Shown here: in pieces, positions 34,689 to 44,789 of the stretch
Numbering within the stretch: the first letter of the stretch is position 1
Layout of the letters: each line of letters begins with the position of its first letter
Source: Halobacillus karajensis
GTDB taxonomy: Bacteria > Bacillota > Bacilli > Bacillales > Halobacillaceae
Assembly (NCBI RefSeq): GCF_900108515.1
Contig: NZ_FNWW01000006.1
Span: 1 to 64,000, forward strand
Direction of reading: 5' to 3'
DNA: 64,000 nt
Notes under the pieces: model-generated
What the model saw: the letters and a program-made list of their open reading frames with translations, nothing else
What the model was told of the DNA's origin: nothing
Database searches by the model: none
Position numbers and translations under genes: made by a program

Positions 34689-34829
34689 TAGTGTATTCTA
34701 AGTATCCGTTTAAGGAACAAGAGTGTTGCTTTCTCAAGTCTCTCCCCATTGTTAAAGAGTGGTTTGGATCTTTTAATAAGAGGTCTGGGTCCCTCCCCTC
34801 TTAAATGAAAGGAAAGTCGAAGTCGTATT

Positions 34830-36182
34830 TTAATGAGCGTGGAGTTTTTTTCTTTGAATAATAAGCATACGGATGAGCAGTGTGATAGCTCCAGCTGTCA
34901 AACCGATGGTCAGACTTAGCCAATATCCATATGGACCGAAGTCTGTGTAGTTCGCTAACAAATATCCACTCGGTAAACCAATCCCCCAATAAGAAATAAA
35001 AGCCATCACAAGCGTAATGTTCACATCTTTATAACCGCGCAGAATCCCTTGTAATGGGGCACCGAATCCGTCGGAAAGCTGAAAGAAAATCGCATAGATA
35101 ATGAAATTTTTCGTAAGCTCAATAACCGTATCATCCGTACTGTACAGTTGAGCAATTGTATCATCAAACAGATACAAAATAAGACCGGCTAAAAGGCTCA
35201 TCGAAACCGCTAATATAATTCCAAGATACGAATAGGTTTTCGCTTCTTTTTGTCTCTCAGCTCCAACTTCAAATCCCACGGCAATTGTAAGGGTAAACGC
35301 GATACTTAAGGGTACCATGTAGAGCAGGGAAGCAAAATTGATCGCTGCCTGGTGAGCGGCAATTGTATTCGTATCATAAGCTGTCATGAAAAAAGTTACG
35401 GCAGCAAAAATACTCGTCTCAAAAAAGATGGCAAATCCAATGGGCACACCGATCTTTAACTGAGTCCGCCATTCTTTTACATCTGGAGAAATCCACGATT
35501 GGAAAATTCTATAAACACTTAAAGGGTGAAGCTTATGGGTGACAAGGATGATGATAAATAAGGAAACCCAGTAGGTAAGTGCCGAGGCGACACCTGCTCC
35601 AACCCCTCCAAGTTCGGGCGCCCCTAAACGACCGAAAATGAACATATAGTTAAACAAAATATTGACGGGCAGGGCCATCAAGATCACCATCATGGAAATT
35701 TTAGTTTGCCCTAAAGCATCTACAAATGACCGTAGAATGTTAAAAACAAAGAGAGGAACAATACCGATTCCCAAAGTGATTAAATAATATTTAGCCACAT
35801 AACGGACCGTTGGAGCAATATCCAGCAAGGAAAGGATAGGGTCGAGTAAAAAAAGGCCGATCGTACCGATTACGCCTGCTAAAAGAACGGACAGATAGAT
35901 TCCTTGTTTCACAGAATAGGAAATCTCCTCGTCTTTTTTTGCTCCTTTCAGTTGGGCTACAATTGGTGATATGGCCATTAGTATTCCATTTAACCCTGTA
36001 AAAACAGGAACCCAGATACTTGATCCGATGGCCACGCCTGCCAATTGATCCGGACCTGCCTTACCTGCCATAATCGTGTCAAAGAAGTTCATTCCATACA
36101 TTCCTATTTGGGTAATGAGAATGGGGAAAAGGATGATAGTAAACAGTTTTATTTTTTCGCGCAAAGTTTTGGTTTCATACAT
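34830..36182 (-). CDS. MATE-family efflux transporter
   Basis: About 450 residues, 12 membrane helices in two MATE repeats. The first has FDTIMAGKAGPDQLAGVAIG and NGILMAISPIVAQLKGA; the second has AAHQAAINFASLLYMVPLSIAF and VGFEVGAERQKEAKTY. It expels drugs or cationic metabolites using Na+ or H+. I take the ATG at 36182 (AAAAGAG upstream) over a TTG at 36206. It is divergent from the MurG-like gene and has no regulator beside it. Confidence 0.9.
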   Translation of the reverse strand: MYETKTLREKIKLFTIILFPILITQIGMYGMNFFDTIMAGKAGPDQLAGVAIGSSIWVPVFTGLNGILMAISPIVAQLKGAKKDEEISYSVKQGIYLSVLLAGVIGTIGLFLLDPILSLLDIAPTVRYVAKYYLITLGIGIVPLFVFNILRSFVDALGQTKISMMVILMALPVNILFNYMFIFGRLGAPELGGVGAGVASALTYWVSLFIIILVTHKLHPLSVYRIFQSWISPDVKEWRTQLKIGVPIGFAIFFETSIFAAVTFFMTAYDTNTIAAHQAAINFASLLYMVPLSIAFTLTIAVGFEVGAERQKEAKTYSYLGIILAVSMSLLAGLILYLFDDTIAQLYSTDDTVIELTKNFIIYAIFFQLSDGFGAPLQGILRGYKDVNITLVMAFISYWGIGLPSGYLLANYTDFGPYGYWLSLTIGLTAGAITLLIRMLIIQRKKLHAH

Positions 36183-36291
36183 AGCCAGCACTCTTTTCTG
36201 GTACAATTCTCTTTAGAGGAATACGAGGATTATAGCATACTAATACATGGAAACCTACCTGGAAAGACCTCGGAAAGGACGTTGATGATAG

Positions 36292-37368
36292 ATGAGTCAA
36301 AAACGAATACTATTTACAGGTGGAGGCACTGCGGGACATGTGATCGTCAATCTTGCCTTGATACCTGAATTTCAAAAACAGGGATATGAAGTGGACTACA
36401 TCGGATCCTATGAAGGGATAGAGAAAAAATTAATAGAGTCACTTGAAGGTGTTACTTACCATGGGATATCGACAGGGAAATTAAGAAGGTATATGTCTAA
36501 GGAAAATTTTAAAGATCCTTTTAAAGTATTAAAAGGCCTTGTTCAATCCTTAAATATTCTTCAAAAACGTAAGCCCCAGGTTATTTTTTCAAAAGGTGGG
36601 TTCGTTTCTGTACCCGTTGTTATGGCAGCACGATTAAAAAACATTCCAACAGTTATTCACGAATCTGATTATACACCTGGGCTTGCCAATAAGTTGTCAT
36701 TTCCTTTTGCAAAGAAGATTCTCGCAACCTTTCCCGAAACTATGAATCATCTGCCTGAGGGAAAAGGCGAATATATCGGGGCAGTCGTAAGGGAAGAACT
36801 CTTTGAAGGGAATCGTGCGAAAGGCCTTTCCCTGTGTGACTTCCATAAACAAAAGCCGGTGGTTATGGTGATGGGAGGAAGTACAGGTTCAAAGAAAATT
36901 AATGATGCCATTCGTAATCTTTTGGATAAGCTGTTACAAGAAGTTCAAATAGTTCATATTTGTGGTCATGGGCACAAGGATCCTTCGATTAACAAACGAG
37001 GCTACGCGCAGTTTGAATATGTTCAAGACGAGTTGAAAGACTTGTTTGCGGCTACGGATTATATCGTTTCTAGAGCAGGATCTAATGCCATTTTTGAGTT
37101 CTTAGCTTTAAAAAAGCCCATGCTTCTTATTCCATTATCAAGGAGTGCCAGCAGAGGAGATCAGATTTTAAACGCAGATTCTTTTGTTAAGCAGGGGTAT
37201 GCGATTAAATTAGAAGAAGAAGAGTTAACGGATGAAAGGTTATTAGCGGATCTCCAGAAGTTGATCAGCAACCGAGAGACGATCCTTAAAGAAATGCAGA
37301 ACTACCAGAGTGATCGGACGAAGGAGAAAGTGATTGATATCATTCAATCTCATGAACGAAAAAAATAA
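36292..37368 (+). CDS. MurG-like UDP-GlcNAc glycosyltransferase paralogue
   Basis: A 358-residue GT28 protein. The N-terminal acceptor-domain loop GGGTAGHV, then FSKGGFVSVPVVMAA, HESDYTPGLANK, and the UDP-binding domain VMGGSTGSKKIN, ICGHGH and SRAGSNAIFE(F)LALKKPMLLIPL. It should make lipid II by adding GlcNAc to lipid I. It stands alone, outside a division-cell-wall cluster, so it is probably a second MurG next to a housekeeping one elsewhere; E. coli-type MurG normally has HEQN where this has HESD. AAGGA lies 12 nt before the ATG. The gap 37369-37668 has no gene. Confidence 0.85.
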   Translation: MSQKRILFTGGGTAGHVIVNLALIPEFQKQGYEVDYIGSYEGIEKKLIESLEGVTYHGISTGKLRRYMSKENFKDPFKVLKGLVQSLNILQKRKPQVIFSKGGFVSVPVVMAARLKNIPTVIHESDYTPGLANKLSFPFAKKILATFPETMNHLPEGKGEYIGAVVREELFEGNRAKGLSLCDFHKQKPVVMVMGGSTGSKKINDAIRNLLDKLLQEVQIVHICGHGHKDPSINKRGYAQFEYVQDELKDLFAATDYIVSRAGSNAIFEFLALKKPMLLIPLSRSASRGDQILNADSFVKQGYAIKLEEEELTDERLLADLQKLISNRETILKEMQNYQSDRTKEKVIDIIQSHERKK

Positions 37369-37668
37369 TAAAACGATCAATAGGGGTGTTTGGGAAGTGG
37401 GGGAGAAAATTCCTTTCCTTCTGGAGGTGAAGCTAGTGGAGAGTTCGAAAGGTTGAGGTGAACCGGGGGTCCGGTTAAAAATGATTGCGAAGCGGAAGAG
37501 TTAAATAGAGATTTAGCTGAGAGAGCTCACATGGACATGCTTTTAGGATGAAAAGATACTCCCTCTCCCTTTTAAATGATGATCACAAAGGGAATAGAAG
37601 GACTAGATGCTATTCAATCGTTAATCGTTTTGAAGAATGAATGTCATCCACTTAGAAGGGGAGGTTGA

Positions 37669-38094
37669 ATGATGAAGACATCTCTGGAAGCTGCCATCAG
37701 ACGCCCTAGAGAATTAAAAAATGTGCGTCGAAAATATTCACCATACCTTGCCAAGTATTATGGGAATGATCAACTTCTTGTTGACGCATCTATAACGGAA
37801 GCCGTATGGAATGCGTGGCTACACGGGCACCATAAAAAAACAGACTACCCTGTGCTTTTAAAAATTCACTTTTTGAATACGCGCTTAATAGTGAGGGTTT
37901 ATGATCAAGGTTCCGGGTTTGACTGGAAATCTTATCAACGAACAAGTACTGGGAAATCATGTTTTCCCAGTATAGAATATGTAGATCAAAGTGAACACGG
38001 AATAACGTTAATGCTTAGAGTTATGGATGTTTTGCGTTATAATGATAAAGGTAATGAATGCTTGCTAATGAAAAAATATCTCTATCAGGAGTAG
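37669..38094 (+). CDS. RsbW/SpoIIAB-like ATP-binding (HATPase_c_2) protein
   Basis: A 141-residue GHKL-fold protein of the anti-sigma/serine-kinase type. The N-box is ITEAVWNAWLHGH at about 43-55 (usual form E..xNAxxHG). The G1 box is VYDQGSGFDW at about 86-95 and the G2-like SEHGITLMLRVMD is at about 115-127. Such proteins bind a sigma factor or phosphorylate an STAS-domain antagonist, but neither partner gene is nearby. RBS GGGGAGG. The next gene follows 5 bp after the stop. Confidence 0.75.
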   Translation: MMKTSLEAAIRRPRELKNVRRKYSPYLAKYYGNDQLLVDASITEAVWNAWLHGHHKKTDYPVLLKIHFLNTRLIVRVYDQGSGFDWKSYQRTSTGKSCFPSIEYVDQSEHGITLMLRVMDVLRYNDKGNECLLMKKYLYQE

Positions 38095-38099
38095 GTTTC

Positions 38100-38453
38100 G
38101 TGAACACAAACATATGTCGTTATTGCTATAAAGAAATTCAAGATCGTGATGAACTCATCACCGCATCCAACTGGTTTAGAATTCGTCCCTACCATTTTCG
38201 TTGTTTCGAACTTCTCGAGCAGGATACGAAAACTATTGCTGGAACATGGACCCCAATTAATGGGAGAGTAGGGATGGTTACTGTCATCCTTATGGGAATT
38301 TTAGCTGTTGTCCTTCTTATGACTCATTTATTAGGCAGAATTGGAGATTTGTTGGGCATACTGGCTCTATATCCTGTGCTTTTACGTATACTGTCCTACG
38401 TAATATTTGAGATGCGACTTCCTAAATATGTAGAAAATAAACGCAGACTTTAA
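38100..38453 (+). CDS. Small zinc-finger-like two-helix membrane protein (117 aa)
   Basis: The GTG at 38100 lies 7 nt from AGGAG (38088-38092), which itself is the end of the previous gene; an ATG at 38058 would overlap that gene by 37 bp. The N-terminal part holds a probable metal site, CRYCYKEI and later HFRCFE. Two membrane helices (about 57-78 and 80-100) and a basic tail follow. Co-transcribed with the RsbW-like gene, it could act as a membrane tether or sensor for it. No family recognised. Confidence 0.6.
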   Translation: MNTNICRYCYKEIQDRDELITASNWFRIRPYHFRCFELLEQDTKTIAGTWTPINGRVGMVTVILMGILAVVLLMTHLLGRIGDLLGILALYPVLLRILSYVIFEMRLPKYVENKRRL

Positions 38454-38457
38454 AGGC

Positions 38458-38508
38458 AAGCGGTTTAGTTTTTAGAGGAAAGAACCTAAAACTAAATCGC
38501 TTCTTTGT
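38458..38508 (+). terminator. Terminator with a 15-bp stem
   Basis: AAGCGGTTTAGTTTT pairs with AAAACTAAATCGCTT with one G-U, then CTTTG. No gene is seen between here and 38682. Confidence 0.7.
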
Positions 38509-38682
38509 ATTTTGAGGGAGGTTTATTGTTTGCGTTTCCAGAACCCGTATGATATCTTATTATTCCGTTGCTTCGAGTACTGCATGGAAGGCCCGCACTC
38601 ACTCGTCATTCCATAACTGGAGAACGTAAATGGTTATTACTGAGACTCTCTTCAGAACCGTTGCTAAAGGAGGAATGGCTAA

Positions 38683-40944
38683 ATGACGGAACGACATCCG
38701 GATTTTGAACAAGAATTAGATCGTCTCTCATTTACAAAAGCTTATATGGATCATCTGATCACTTCCCAGGAATCGGATCAGGAAGACTTAAAGAATCGTC
38801 AGGAAGATACTCTCGAGAACCTCACTTTTAAAGATAGTAGTCTCCGTTATCAAGAAATGCTCTCACATGCCAATTTCATGAAAATGTCCAATGACCAATT
38901 AGAAAGCCTCAAACATCTACGAAATAAACCATACTTTGCCCGCATTGATTTTCATCGGAAAGAGAAGCCAGAACGTGAAACATTTTATATTGGTAAAACC
39001 TCATTATTTGATCGTGAAACGCAATTGCCTATTATTTTGGATTGGCGTTCCCCGTTGGCAAATGTCTATTATGAAGGACGTTTAGGAGAAGTCAGTTATG
39101 AAGCCCTTGGCGAAAGGTATGAAGGGGAGGTCTCATTAAAGCGGCAGTATCAGATCGAAGAGGGAGAGCTTTGCGATTACCGTGATATTGATCTTACTAC
39201 AAAAGATGAGCTACTCCAAGACTCGCTGGCTCAAAATTCAGAGAACCGGTTAACTGAAATCGTTTCGACGATTCAGGAAGAACAGAACCAGATCATCCGA
39301 GCAGATTTGAGAAAACCGATTATTGTGCAGGGGGCTGCAGGAAGCGGAAAAACGACCATTGCTCTTCATCGAATATCCTATTTTCTTTATACGATGAAGG
39401 ATATATTTCATCCCGAAGAAATGTTGATTCTAGCACCGAACCGGTTATTTATCCATTACATATCTGAAGTACTGCCTGAGCTTGGTGTAGACAAAGCAAG
39501 GCAGACTACTTATATGGATTTTGTACAAACGGCAACGGGTATTGACCTTCCTGTGATTTCTCAACATGAGGTTCTTATGAAATCAGTGGAAGGATCAATG
39601 CCCGCTAGTCAGTTAAGCTATGCTGGATTCAAAGGGTCAAAGTCATTCAAAAGAATCTTAGATCGTTATCTGCAAAGGTTAAAAAAATCCTACAAAGTAG
39701 ATGAGGACTTTACTTTATGTGGATTTCGTATAAAAAGTGCCAAAGGAATCAATCGTTTGTTTTTTGAAGAATATAGTTACTTCCCTTATGAAGTCCGCGT
39801 CCAAAAAATCAAAGCAGTACTGCAAAGTGAGTTACGAAGAAAAAAGAAGCAAATCTTAACTAAGATGGCTACTAAGTATGATGAAGCTCTTGATCAAGCC
39901 CTTTATGGAATGAAAGATGCAAACAAACGGAAAATCCGGGTCAGTTTTCTTATCACACGCAAAGAAGAACGACTAAAGGAGATAAAACAGGCTGCCAGGA
40001 CGGCGGTTTCAAAATATATGAAGCAGTTTCCAAAGGTTAATGTCCTATCCTTTTACCAAAAGCTTTTCGATGAGACGGCTTTTATGTCCTTATGTCCGGA
40101 AGCGTCTTATGATGTACAAATGATAAGGAAAGAGACAAAAAAGGCCCATGAAAACAAAAAGCTTTATGCTGAAGATTTAGCCCCTCTTTTATATTTGCAG
40201 ACCTTCATTACCGGTATGGATCCAGATTACCGCGCGAAAAAAGTAGTTATCGATGAAGCCCAAGATTATAGTTTTATGGAGATATACAGTTTAAGGAAAG
40301 CATTTCAAACCGATTTGTTCACCATTGTCGGAGACTTGGCCCAAGGCATCTACCATTATAGAGGAATAGGAAACTGGGAGATGCTTCAGCAAGAGATCTT
40401 CCCAACAGCCCAATACCTAACGTTGCAAAAAACCTACAGAACAACGATTGAAATTATGAATTTAGCGAATGGCCTGCTAGATCGTATGCCTGAGGAACTT
40501 CCAAAAGCGGAGCCGGTAGTCAGACATGGAGAGCTTCCGGTTTTTATAGAGCGTTCTGTTAATTGGAAGAGAAGATTAAGAGAGCAAATAGATGAATTAC
40601 AGAATAGTGGAATGAAGAGTTTTGCTGTAGTGACCAAGTCAAAACAGGAAGCCAACTTGGTAGCAGAGCAGTTAAAGGCTGCGGGGCTCCATTTTGAGAC
40701 TATGAAAGAAGACCAGAATGAGTTGGGGAATCAAGTGATTTTGCCTGCTTATCTTGCTAAGGGTTTAGAATTTGATGTTGTTTTCTTATATTGTGAGCAT
40801 CAACCTTATGAAGAAAATGAACGTGATATAAAAATGTTATATGTAGCTATGACACGGGCATTGCACCGGTTGTACATGATTGGACAGAAGCCAGAAGATT
40901 TTCTGCTAAGTAAAACGGAGAACAATCTTTATTGTAAGGTTTAA
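38683..40944 (+). CDS. helD: HelD-like UvrD/Rep-family helicase
   Basis: A 753-residue superfamily-1 ATPase. An N-terminal coiled-coil arm (1-65) and a segment with ILDWRSPLANVYYE precede the helicase domain with Walker A GAAGSGKTT at about 217. An insert follows, then VVIDEAQDYS (Walker B, about 523), GDLAQGIYHYRG, LQKTYRTT, the AKGLEFDVVF motif and YVAMTRALHRL. In B. subtilis, HelD binds RNA polymerase and frees it from stalled complexes. RBS AAAGGAGGAATGG. It is single. Confidence 0.92.
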   Translation: MTERHPDFEQELDRLSFTKAYMDHLITSQESDQEDLKNRQEDTLENLTFKDSSLRYQEMLSHANFMKMSNDQLESLKHLRNKPYFARIDFHRKEKPERETFYIGKTSLFDRETQLPIILDWRSPLANVYYEGRLGEVSYEALGERYEGEVSLKRQYQIEEGELCDYRDIDLTTKDELLQDSLAQNSENRLTEIVSTIQEEQNQIIRADLRKPIIVQGAAGSGKTTIALHRISYFLYTMKDIFHPEEMLILAPNRLFIHYISEVLPELGVDKARQTTYMDFVQTATGIDLPVISQHEVLMKSVEGSMPASQLSYAGFKGSKSFKRILDRYLQRLKKSYKVDEDFTLCGFRIKSAKGINRLFFEEYSYFPYEVRVQKIKAVLQSELRRKKKQILTKMATKYDEALDQALYGMKDANKRKIRVSFLITRKEERLKEIKQAARTAVSKYMKQFPKVNVLSFYQKLFDETAFMSLCPEASYDVQMIRKETKKAHENKKLYAEDLAPLLYLQTFITGMDPDYRAKKVVIDEAQDYSFMEIYSLRKAFQTDLFTIVGDLAQGIYHYRGIGNWEMLQQEIFPTAQYLTLQKTYRTTIEIMNLANGLLDRMPEELPKAEPVVRHGELPVFIERSVNWKRRLREQIDELQNSGMKSFAVVTKSKQEANLVAEQLKAAGLHFETMKEDQNELGNQVILPAYLAKGLEFDVVFLYCEHQPYEENERDIKMLYVAMTRALHRLYMIGQKPEDFLLSKTENNLYCKV

Positions 40945-40991
40945 TCCCTATTTTTTTATGGGCTTATTAATACGGATGACTTACGGAAAGA

Positions 40992-41037
40992 AGCTCTGTA
41001 TAATGGACCTCTTCCATGTACAGAGCTCCCTTTTTAT
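40992..41037 (+). terminator. Terminator between helD and the gerA-type operon
   Basis: AGCTCTGTA pairs with TACAGAGCT over an 18-nt loop, then CCCTTTTT. It overlaps the convergent gerC stop and may serve both sides. Confidence 0.65.
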
Positions 41038-42170
41038 TCTGAAATACCATAGCGCAATAGTGTGAAGGAAACATCAAACTTTACCTGAAGGTCTTGAATT
41101 TGTTCTCTCCAATTCTCCCTGGTTACACGGTTCGAACGGTTATGTGCATTATATTTTGCTCCAAAACCGACAGGGTCGATTGCGTTTTCTTTTAGGATTT
41201 TTAATGTTTCATTTAGGTGTTCGGTTACTTTCTTTTCCATTTCTTTTTCCAGCGTTTTTACGGCATTTTTATTTTTTAAATCAATGTCCTGTGTAATTTC
41301 AAGTAACCGTCCTTCCATTTCGAGGGATAGAGATTGTTTAGTAGGTTCTCCCTTGGTAGGGCGGATCTTTGGTTTTGTACTAAGTTCATGGACCGAAACA
41401 TGTAACGGTCCTTCGGCGGGAGTTTCTATGCTCTCTTTTTTATGATACTTCTTTAAAGCCTCATCCTCTAATTGAATTTGAAACTGCCCATGTTCGAATT
41501 CATGGGTCATTAGCATTATATAGAACATCAGGTCCTGAGATACGGTTTGAACTAAACGGTCGTCTTGAAATAAACTTACACCATTAATCACCGTCTTATC
41601 ATTTTCAAGGGAAAGTAAAGGAAGGATCGGGTCTTTTCCAACATCATAAACATCATGCATGAATGTTGTGAGAAGAGCACTCGGGATAGACTCGTTTTTA
41701 ATACTCTTTTTGATCAGTTCTTGAATATAATCCCCGGTATTTGGTTGATCCTCATCATTCTTTGATTTTAATAATCTTTCTGTTGGAACTTCACTTGTAG
41801 CTAAATATCCCATATCTGATATAGTCGCATCTCTTTGGAGTGTGTCCATATACTTCATCATCCCTCGTTCTGCCAGCTCATTCTCGAAAATTTCTAAACG
41901 AACTTGTCCGGAGACTAATTCATGACTAGTTAGGCGTCCAGTGGCGAAACGGACCCCTTTTGATGTCTCTGCCTCCGCAGTGACGACTTGCGAAGTGCTG
42001 GTTTCTGCTGGATCAAATTGAAACATGACAAGCGTTCCGCGTATACGCTCACCTTCAGTCAAATCATACCCGACAGCGCTAATGATGCCTAAAGTTTCAA
42101 TATAGGACTTAGGTAGACAACCTGCAAGCAGCAGGAGAATCACACTAAAGACGCATAAAACCTTTCTCAT
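41034..42170 (-). CDS. GerC-family germinant receptor lipoprotein (subunit C)
   Basis: A Ger(x)C lipoprotein, third subunit of a nutrient germinant receptor in the spore inner membrane. The ATG at 42170 gives 378 residues with a signal peptide and lipobox LLAGC (Cys18). GIISAVGYDLTEGERIRGTLVMF follows, as usual in domain 1. A longer frame to 42248 would hide the signal peptide. It overlaps the B gene by 4 bp (ATGA), so A, B and C are one operon. Confidence 0.92.
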   Translation of the reverse strand: MRKVLCVFSVILLLLAGCLPKSYIETLGIISAVGYDLTEGERIRGTLVMFQFDPAETSTSQVVTAEAETSKGVRFATGRLTSHELVSGQVRLEIFENELAERGMMKYMDTLQRDATISDMGYLATSEVPTERLLKSKNDEDQPNTGDYIQELIKKSIKNESIPSALLTTFMHDVYDVGKDPILPLLSLENDKTVINGVSLFQDDRLVQTVSQDLMFYIMLMTHEFEHGQFQIQLEDEALKKYHKKESIETPAEGPLHVSVHELSTKPKIRPTKGEPTKQSLSLEMEGRLLEITQDIDLKNKNAVKTLEKEMEKKVTEHLNETLKILKENAIDPVGFGAKYNAHNRSNRVTRENWREQIQDLQVKFDVSFTLLRYGISE

Positions 42171-43273
42171 GGGGCATTCCTCTTTTTCATTCGTTTTTTC
42201 AATAGAATGATCAAATAGATAAACACTGGATACACAAACACAATCCAAAAGCCAATTTTTCCTGTCAGGGTGGTCAGTTCATTGACCGTCACCCTTTTTT
42301 CTGCGGTTACCGAAGAGATGAACAGACAACAGGCTAGAATGTATAAAGTTGGTTTTTTTGAAAAGTTAAACAATCGTTGCAGGGAGTGAACAATCATCCA
42401 GCCGAATAGGACGATATTAGGGATGATCACCATCATCCACAGAGCGACCGCAATGAAATCAAATCTTTCTAGTATGGAAAAGCTGATAATCTTAAACAAG
42501 GATAAGGTTGCCCATACAAGTTGGGTTAACTGATCCGGGCTGAAGTATCCAATCGAAACCACCATCACCAGCAGAAGGAGAAAGGTGGTGAAAAATACTC
42601 CGGCATGGGTAGGGACAGCGACTCTTTTTTTATCTTGGATATACGGATAAACAAACAGTAAAATCTCCATACCCAGTGCGGTAAACGTCACTTGCTGAGC
42701 CCCCCTTAATAAATCTCCTGCGGAAGTTTGCATAATGGGCGTGAAATGCTCCCAATCCATATGAGTAACCGGCTTGTAAATCGTAAACACAAGCCAGATG
42801 GTTAGGAAGAAAAAAACAACGCTTGTACCCACCACTACTCTAAAGCCACCTAGGATACTGTAGATCATCAGTGTGAGTAAGAAAAAAGCCATGAGCCATA
42901 TTGGCATCTCTGGAAAAACGAATACTTGTACCACTTCGATATAATTTTTCAGAACGGTAAGGAGTAATTGGAAAATGTAAATTACGTAAACCATACCGAG
43001 AGCCTTCCCAATCCACGTACCGAACAAATCGCATTGGATCCCCAAAATATCTGCATTATCATAGGATTTTAGAATTTGAAGCATGATGAATGCTATGAAA
43101 TGAAGATAGACTCCGGCAATAAGGACAGCAATCCACGCATCTACCCCTGATTCCAACACCAGAATTCTTGGAATACCCATAAGTCCAGCTCCGATTTGGG
43201 AGGTATGAATAATAAAGAACAGGTAGAACGCTTGTACTGATTGATCTGGGGCGAATCGGACATTTGTTTTCAT
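42167..43273 (-). CDS. GerB-family germinant receptor permease (subunit B)
   Basis: A 368-residue membrane protein of the amino-acid-permease (APC) fold with about 10 helices. It begins with SVQAFYLFFIIHTSQIGAGL and MGIPRILVLESGVDAWIAVL, characteristic of GerAB-type subunits, which bind the germinant. The 4-bp overlaps with subunits A and C fix the operon order A-B-C. Which nutrient it senses cannot be read from sequence. Confidence 0.92.
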   Translation of the reverse strand: MKTNVRFAPDQSVQAFYLFFIIHTSQIGAGLMGIPRILVLESGVDAWIAVLIAGVYLHFIAFIMLQILKSYDNADILGIQCDLFGTWIGKALGMVYVIYIFQLLLTVLKNYIEVVQVFVFPEMPIWLMAFFLLTLMIYSILGGFRVVVGTSVVFFFLTIWLVFTIYKPVTHMDWEHFTPIMQTSAGDLLRGAQQVTFTALGMEILLFVYPYIQDKKRVAVPTHAGVFFTTFLLLLVMVVSIGYFSPDQLTQLVWATLSLFKIISFSILERFDFIAVALWMMVIIPNIVLFGWMIVHSLQRLFNFSKKPTLYILACCLFISSVTAEKRVTVNELTTLTGKIGFWIVFVYPVFIYLIILLKKRMKKRNAP

Positions 43274-44751
43274 AATCGGTCCACATCTTTGCGTTCATTT
43301 GCTTTATCATTACTATAACGGTCTTTGTCCTTTGTCATCATACTCTTTGAGCGCTCCGCATTTTTCTGAAAAGGCAGACGGATGATGGACTCATTGAAAT
43401 CCTTCCATTGGAAAGGGTAGATGGGTGAAAGGTAAGGGCGTCCCAGAGACTTTTGTTTCAGCAAGTGAATGACTAGAAAGGAAAGGGCAAAAACAATCCC
43501 GATAATGCCATAGGCGCCTGCCAGAATAATCATCGGAAAACGAATGATTCGAATGGCTGTCCCCATTAAATAGCTTGGTGCTGTAAAGGATGCTAAAGCA
43601 CTAAGGGCAATGATAATAATCAAAATGTTACTCGTAAACCCTGCTTCTACTGCTGCCTGCCCAAGAACAATTCCCCCTACAATACCCATAGTTTGTCCAA
43701 CCTTTGTCGGCAAACGAGCCCCAGCTTCTCTTAATAATTCGATTAACATTTCTAACAAAAGAGCCTCCAGTACTGGTGGGAATGGAACAGTGGCACGCGA
43801 TTGTCCTAAAGAAACTAACAATGTACTGGGGACAATTTCATAATGAAAGGTAAGAGCGGCCACATACATAGGAGTAAGAATAATAGAAAGAGCCATGGAA
43901 ACGAAACGAAGCAGACGAATAAAACTTCCCATGTTCCACCGCATATACAGATCTTCCGTTGATTCAAAGAAATTAAATAAGTTCATGGGCCCTATTAACA
44001 TCGTAGGGCTTTTGTCCACCATAACACCGACACGTCCTTTAGAAATGGAGTTACAGAAGCGGTCAGGGAGTTCCGTGAAAATCAGTTGTGGAAAGACTGT
44101 ACTCGAAGAATCTTCAATCAATTGGCCAAGAACACTTGTATCTTCTACTTCCGCTACTTTTAAATCTTTGATGCGTTGTCTCATCGTTTCCACATTTTCT
44201 TCGTTAGCTAGTGATTTTAAATAAACAATCCGGACTTCTGACTGAACTCTTTCCCCAACAATTAACTTTTCAACGACTAGATCTGACGTATCCAACCGCC
44301 ATCGAATGACGTTTAAGTTTGTAATTAATGATTCTGTGAAAGAAACTTGAGGACCGAAGACAAGAGATTCTGTTTCTGCCTGGTTTAATGATCGGTGTTC
44401 CTGTTTAGGAAGAGCAAATAAAACCGCTTCTTTTTCTCCTTCAATATAAATGCTTACACTCCCATGAATCATTTGCTGAATCATACGATCCATGTTGTCT
44501 TCTTGACTCGTGGAGGTGATCGGAATTTTATTAATTAAGTCCTCATTTGACCATTTGTGCTTTGACTTAGTGATGATTTCCATTACTTCGTCTTCTAATT
44601 TTTCTTTTTCCACTTGGTAAGCGATATATTGGACGATAATGGCTTGCTCTTCATGTTTGAACGCTTTTTGGATTAGGTCAGGACTCTCATTGAGTAACTG
44701 TTTGGACGTTTTCATATACCTTTCCTTATTCATCGGCAGTAACGTTGACAA
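43270..44751 (-). CDS. GerA-family germinant receptor subunit A
   Basis: The frame is open far upstream (to 45186), but TTG 44751 is the start I choose. It has GGAGGAGGG 6 nt before it, gives 493 residues as normal for GerAA, and a SigG-like promoter lies just outside it at 44790-44818. Soluble N-terminal domain (about 1-265) with DVEMEIITK-type helices and GSVSIYIEGEKEAVLFALP; the membrane domain of 4-6 helices contains VPFPPVLEALLLEMLIELLREAGARLP; short charged tail. Oligomers of this subunit form the ion channel of the receptor. Confidence 0.92.
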   Translation of the reverse strand: MSTLLPMNKERYMKTSKQLLNESPDLIQKAFKHEEQAIIVQYIAYQVEKEKLEDEVMEIITKSKHKWSNEDLINKIPITSTSQEDNMDRMIQQMIHGSVSIYIEGEKEAVLFALPKQEHRSLNQAETESLVFGPQVSFTESLITNLNVIRWRLDTSDLVVEKLIVGERVQSEVRIVYLKSLANEENVETMRQRIKDLKVAEVEDTSVLGQLIEDSSSTVFPQLIFTELPDRFCNSISKGRVGVMVDKSPTMLIGPMNLFNFFESTEDLYMRWNMGSFIRLLRFVSMALSIILTPMYVAALTFHYEIVPSTLLVSLGQSRATVPFPPVLEALLLEMLIELLREAGARLPTKVGQTMGIVGGIVLGQAAVEAGFTSNILIIIIALSALASFTAPSYLMGTAIRIIRFPMIILAGAYGIIGIVFALSFLVIHLLKQKSLGRPYLSPIYPFQWKDFNESIIRLPFQKNAERSKSMMTKDKDRYSNDKANERKDVDRL

Positions 44752-44789
44752 GAATGACCCTCCTCCTCTCCATTCCTTCTTGATGGAAT

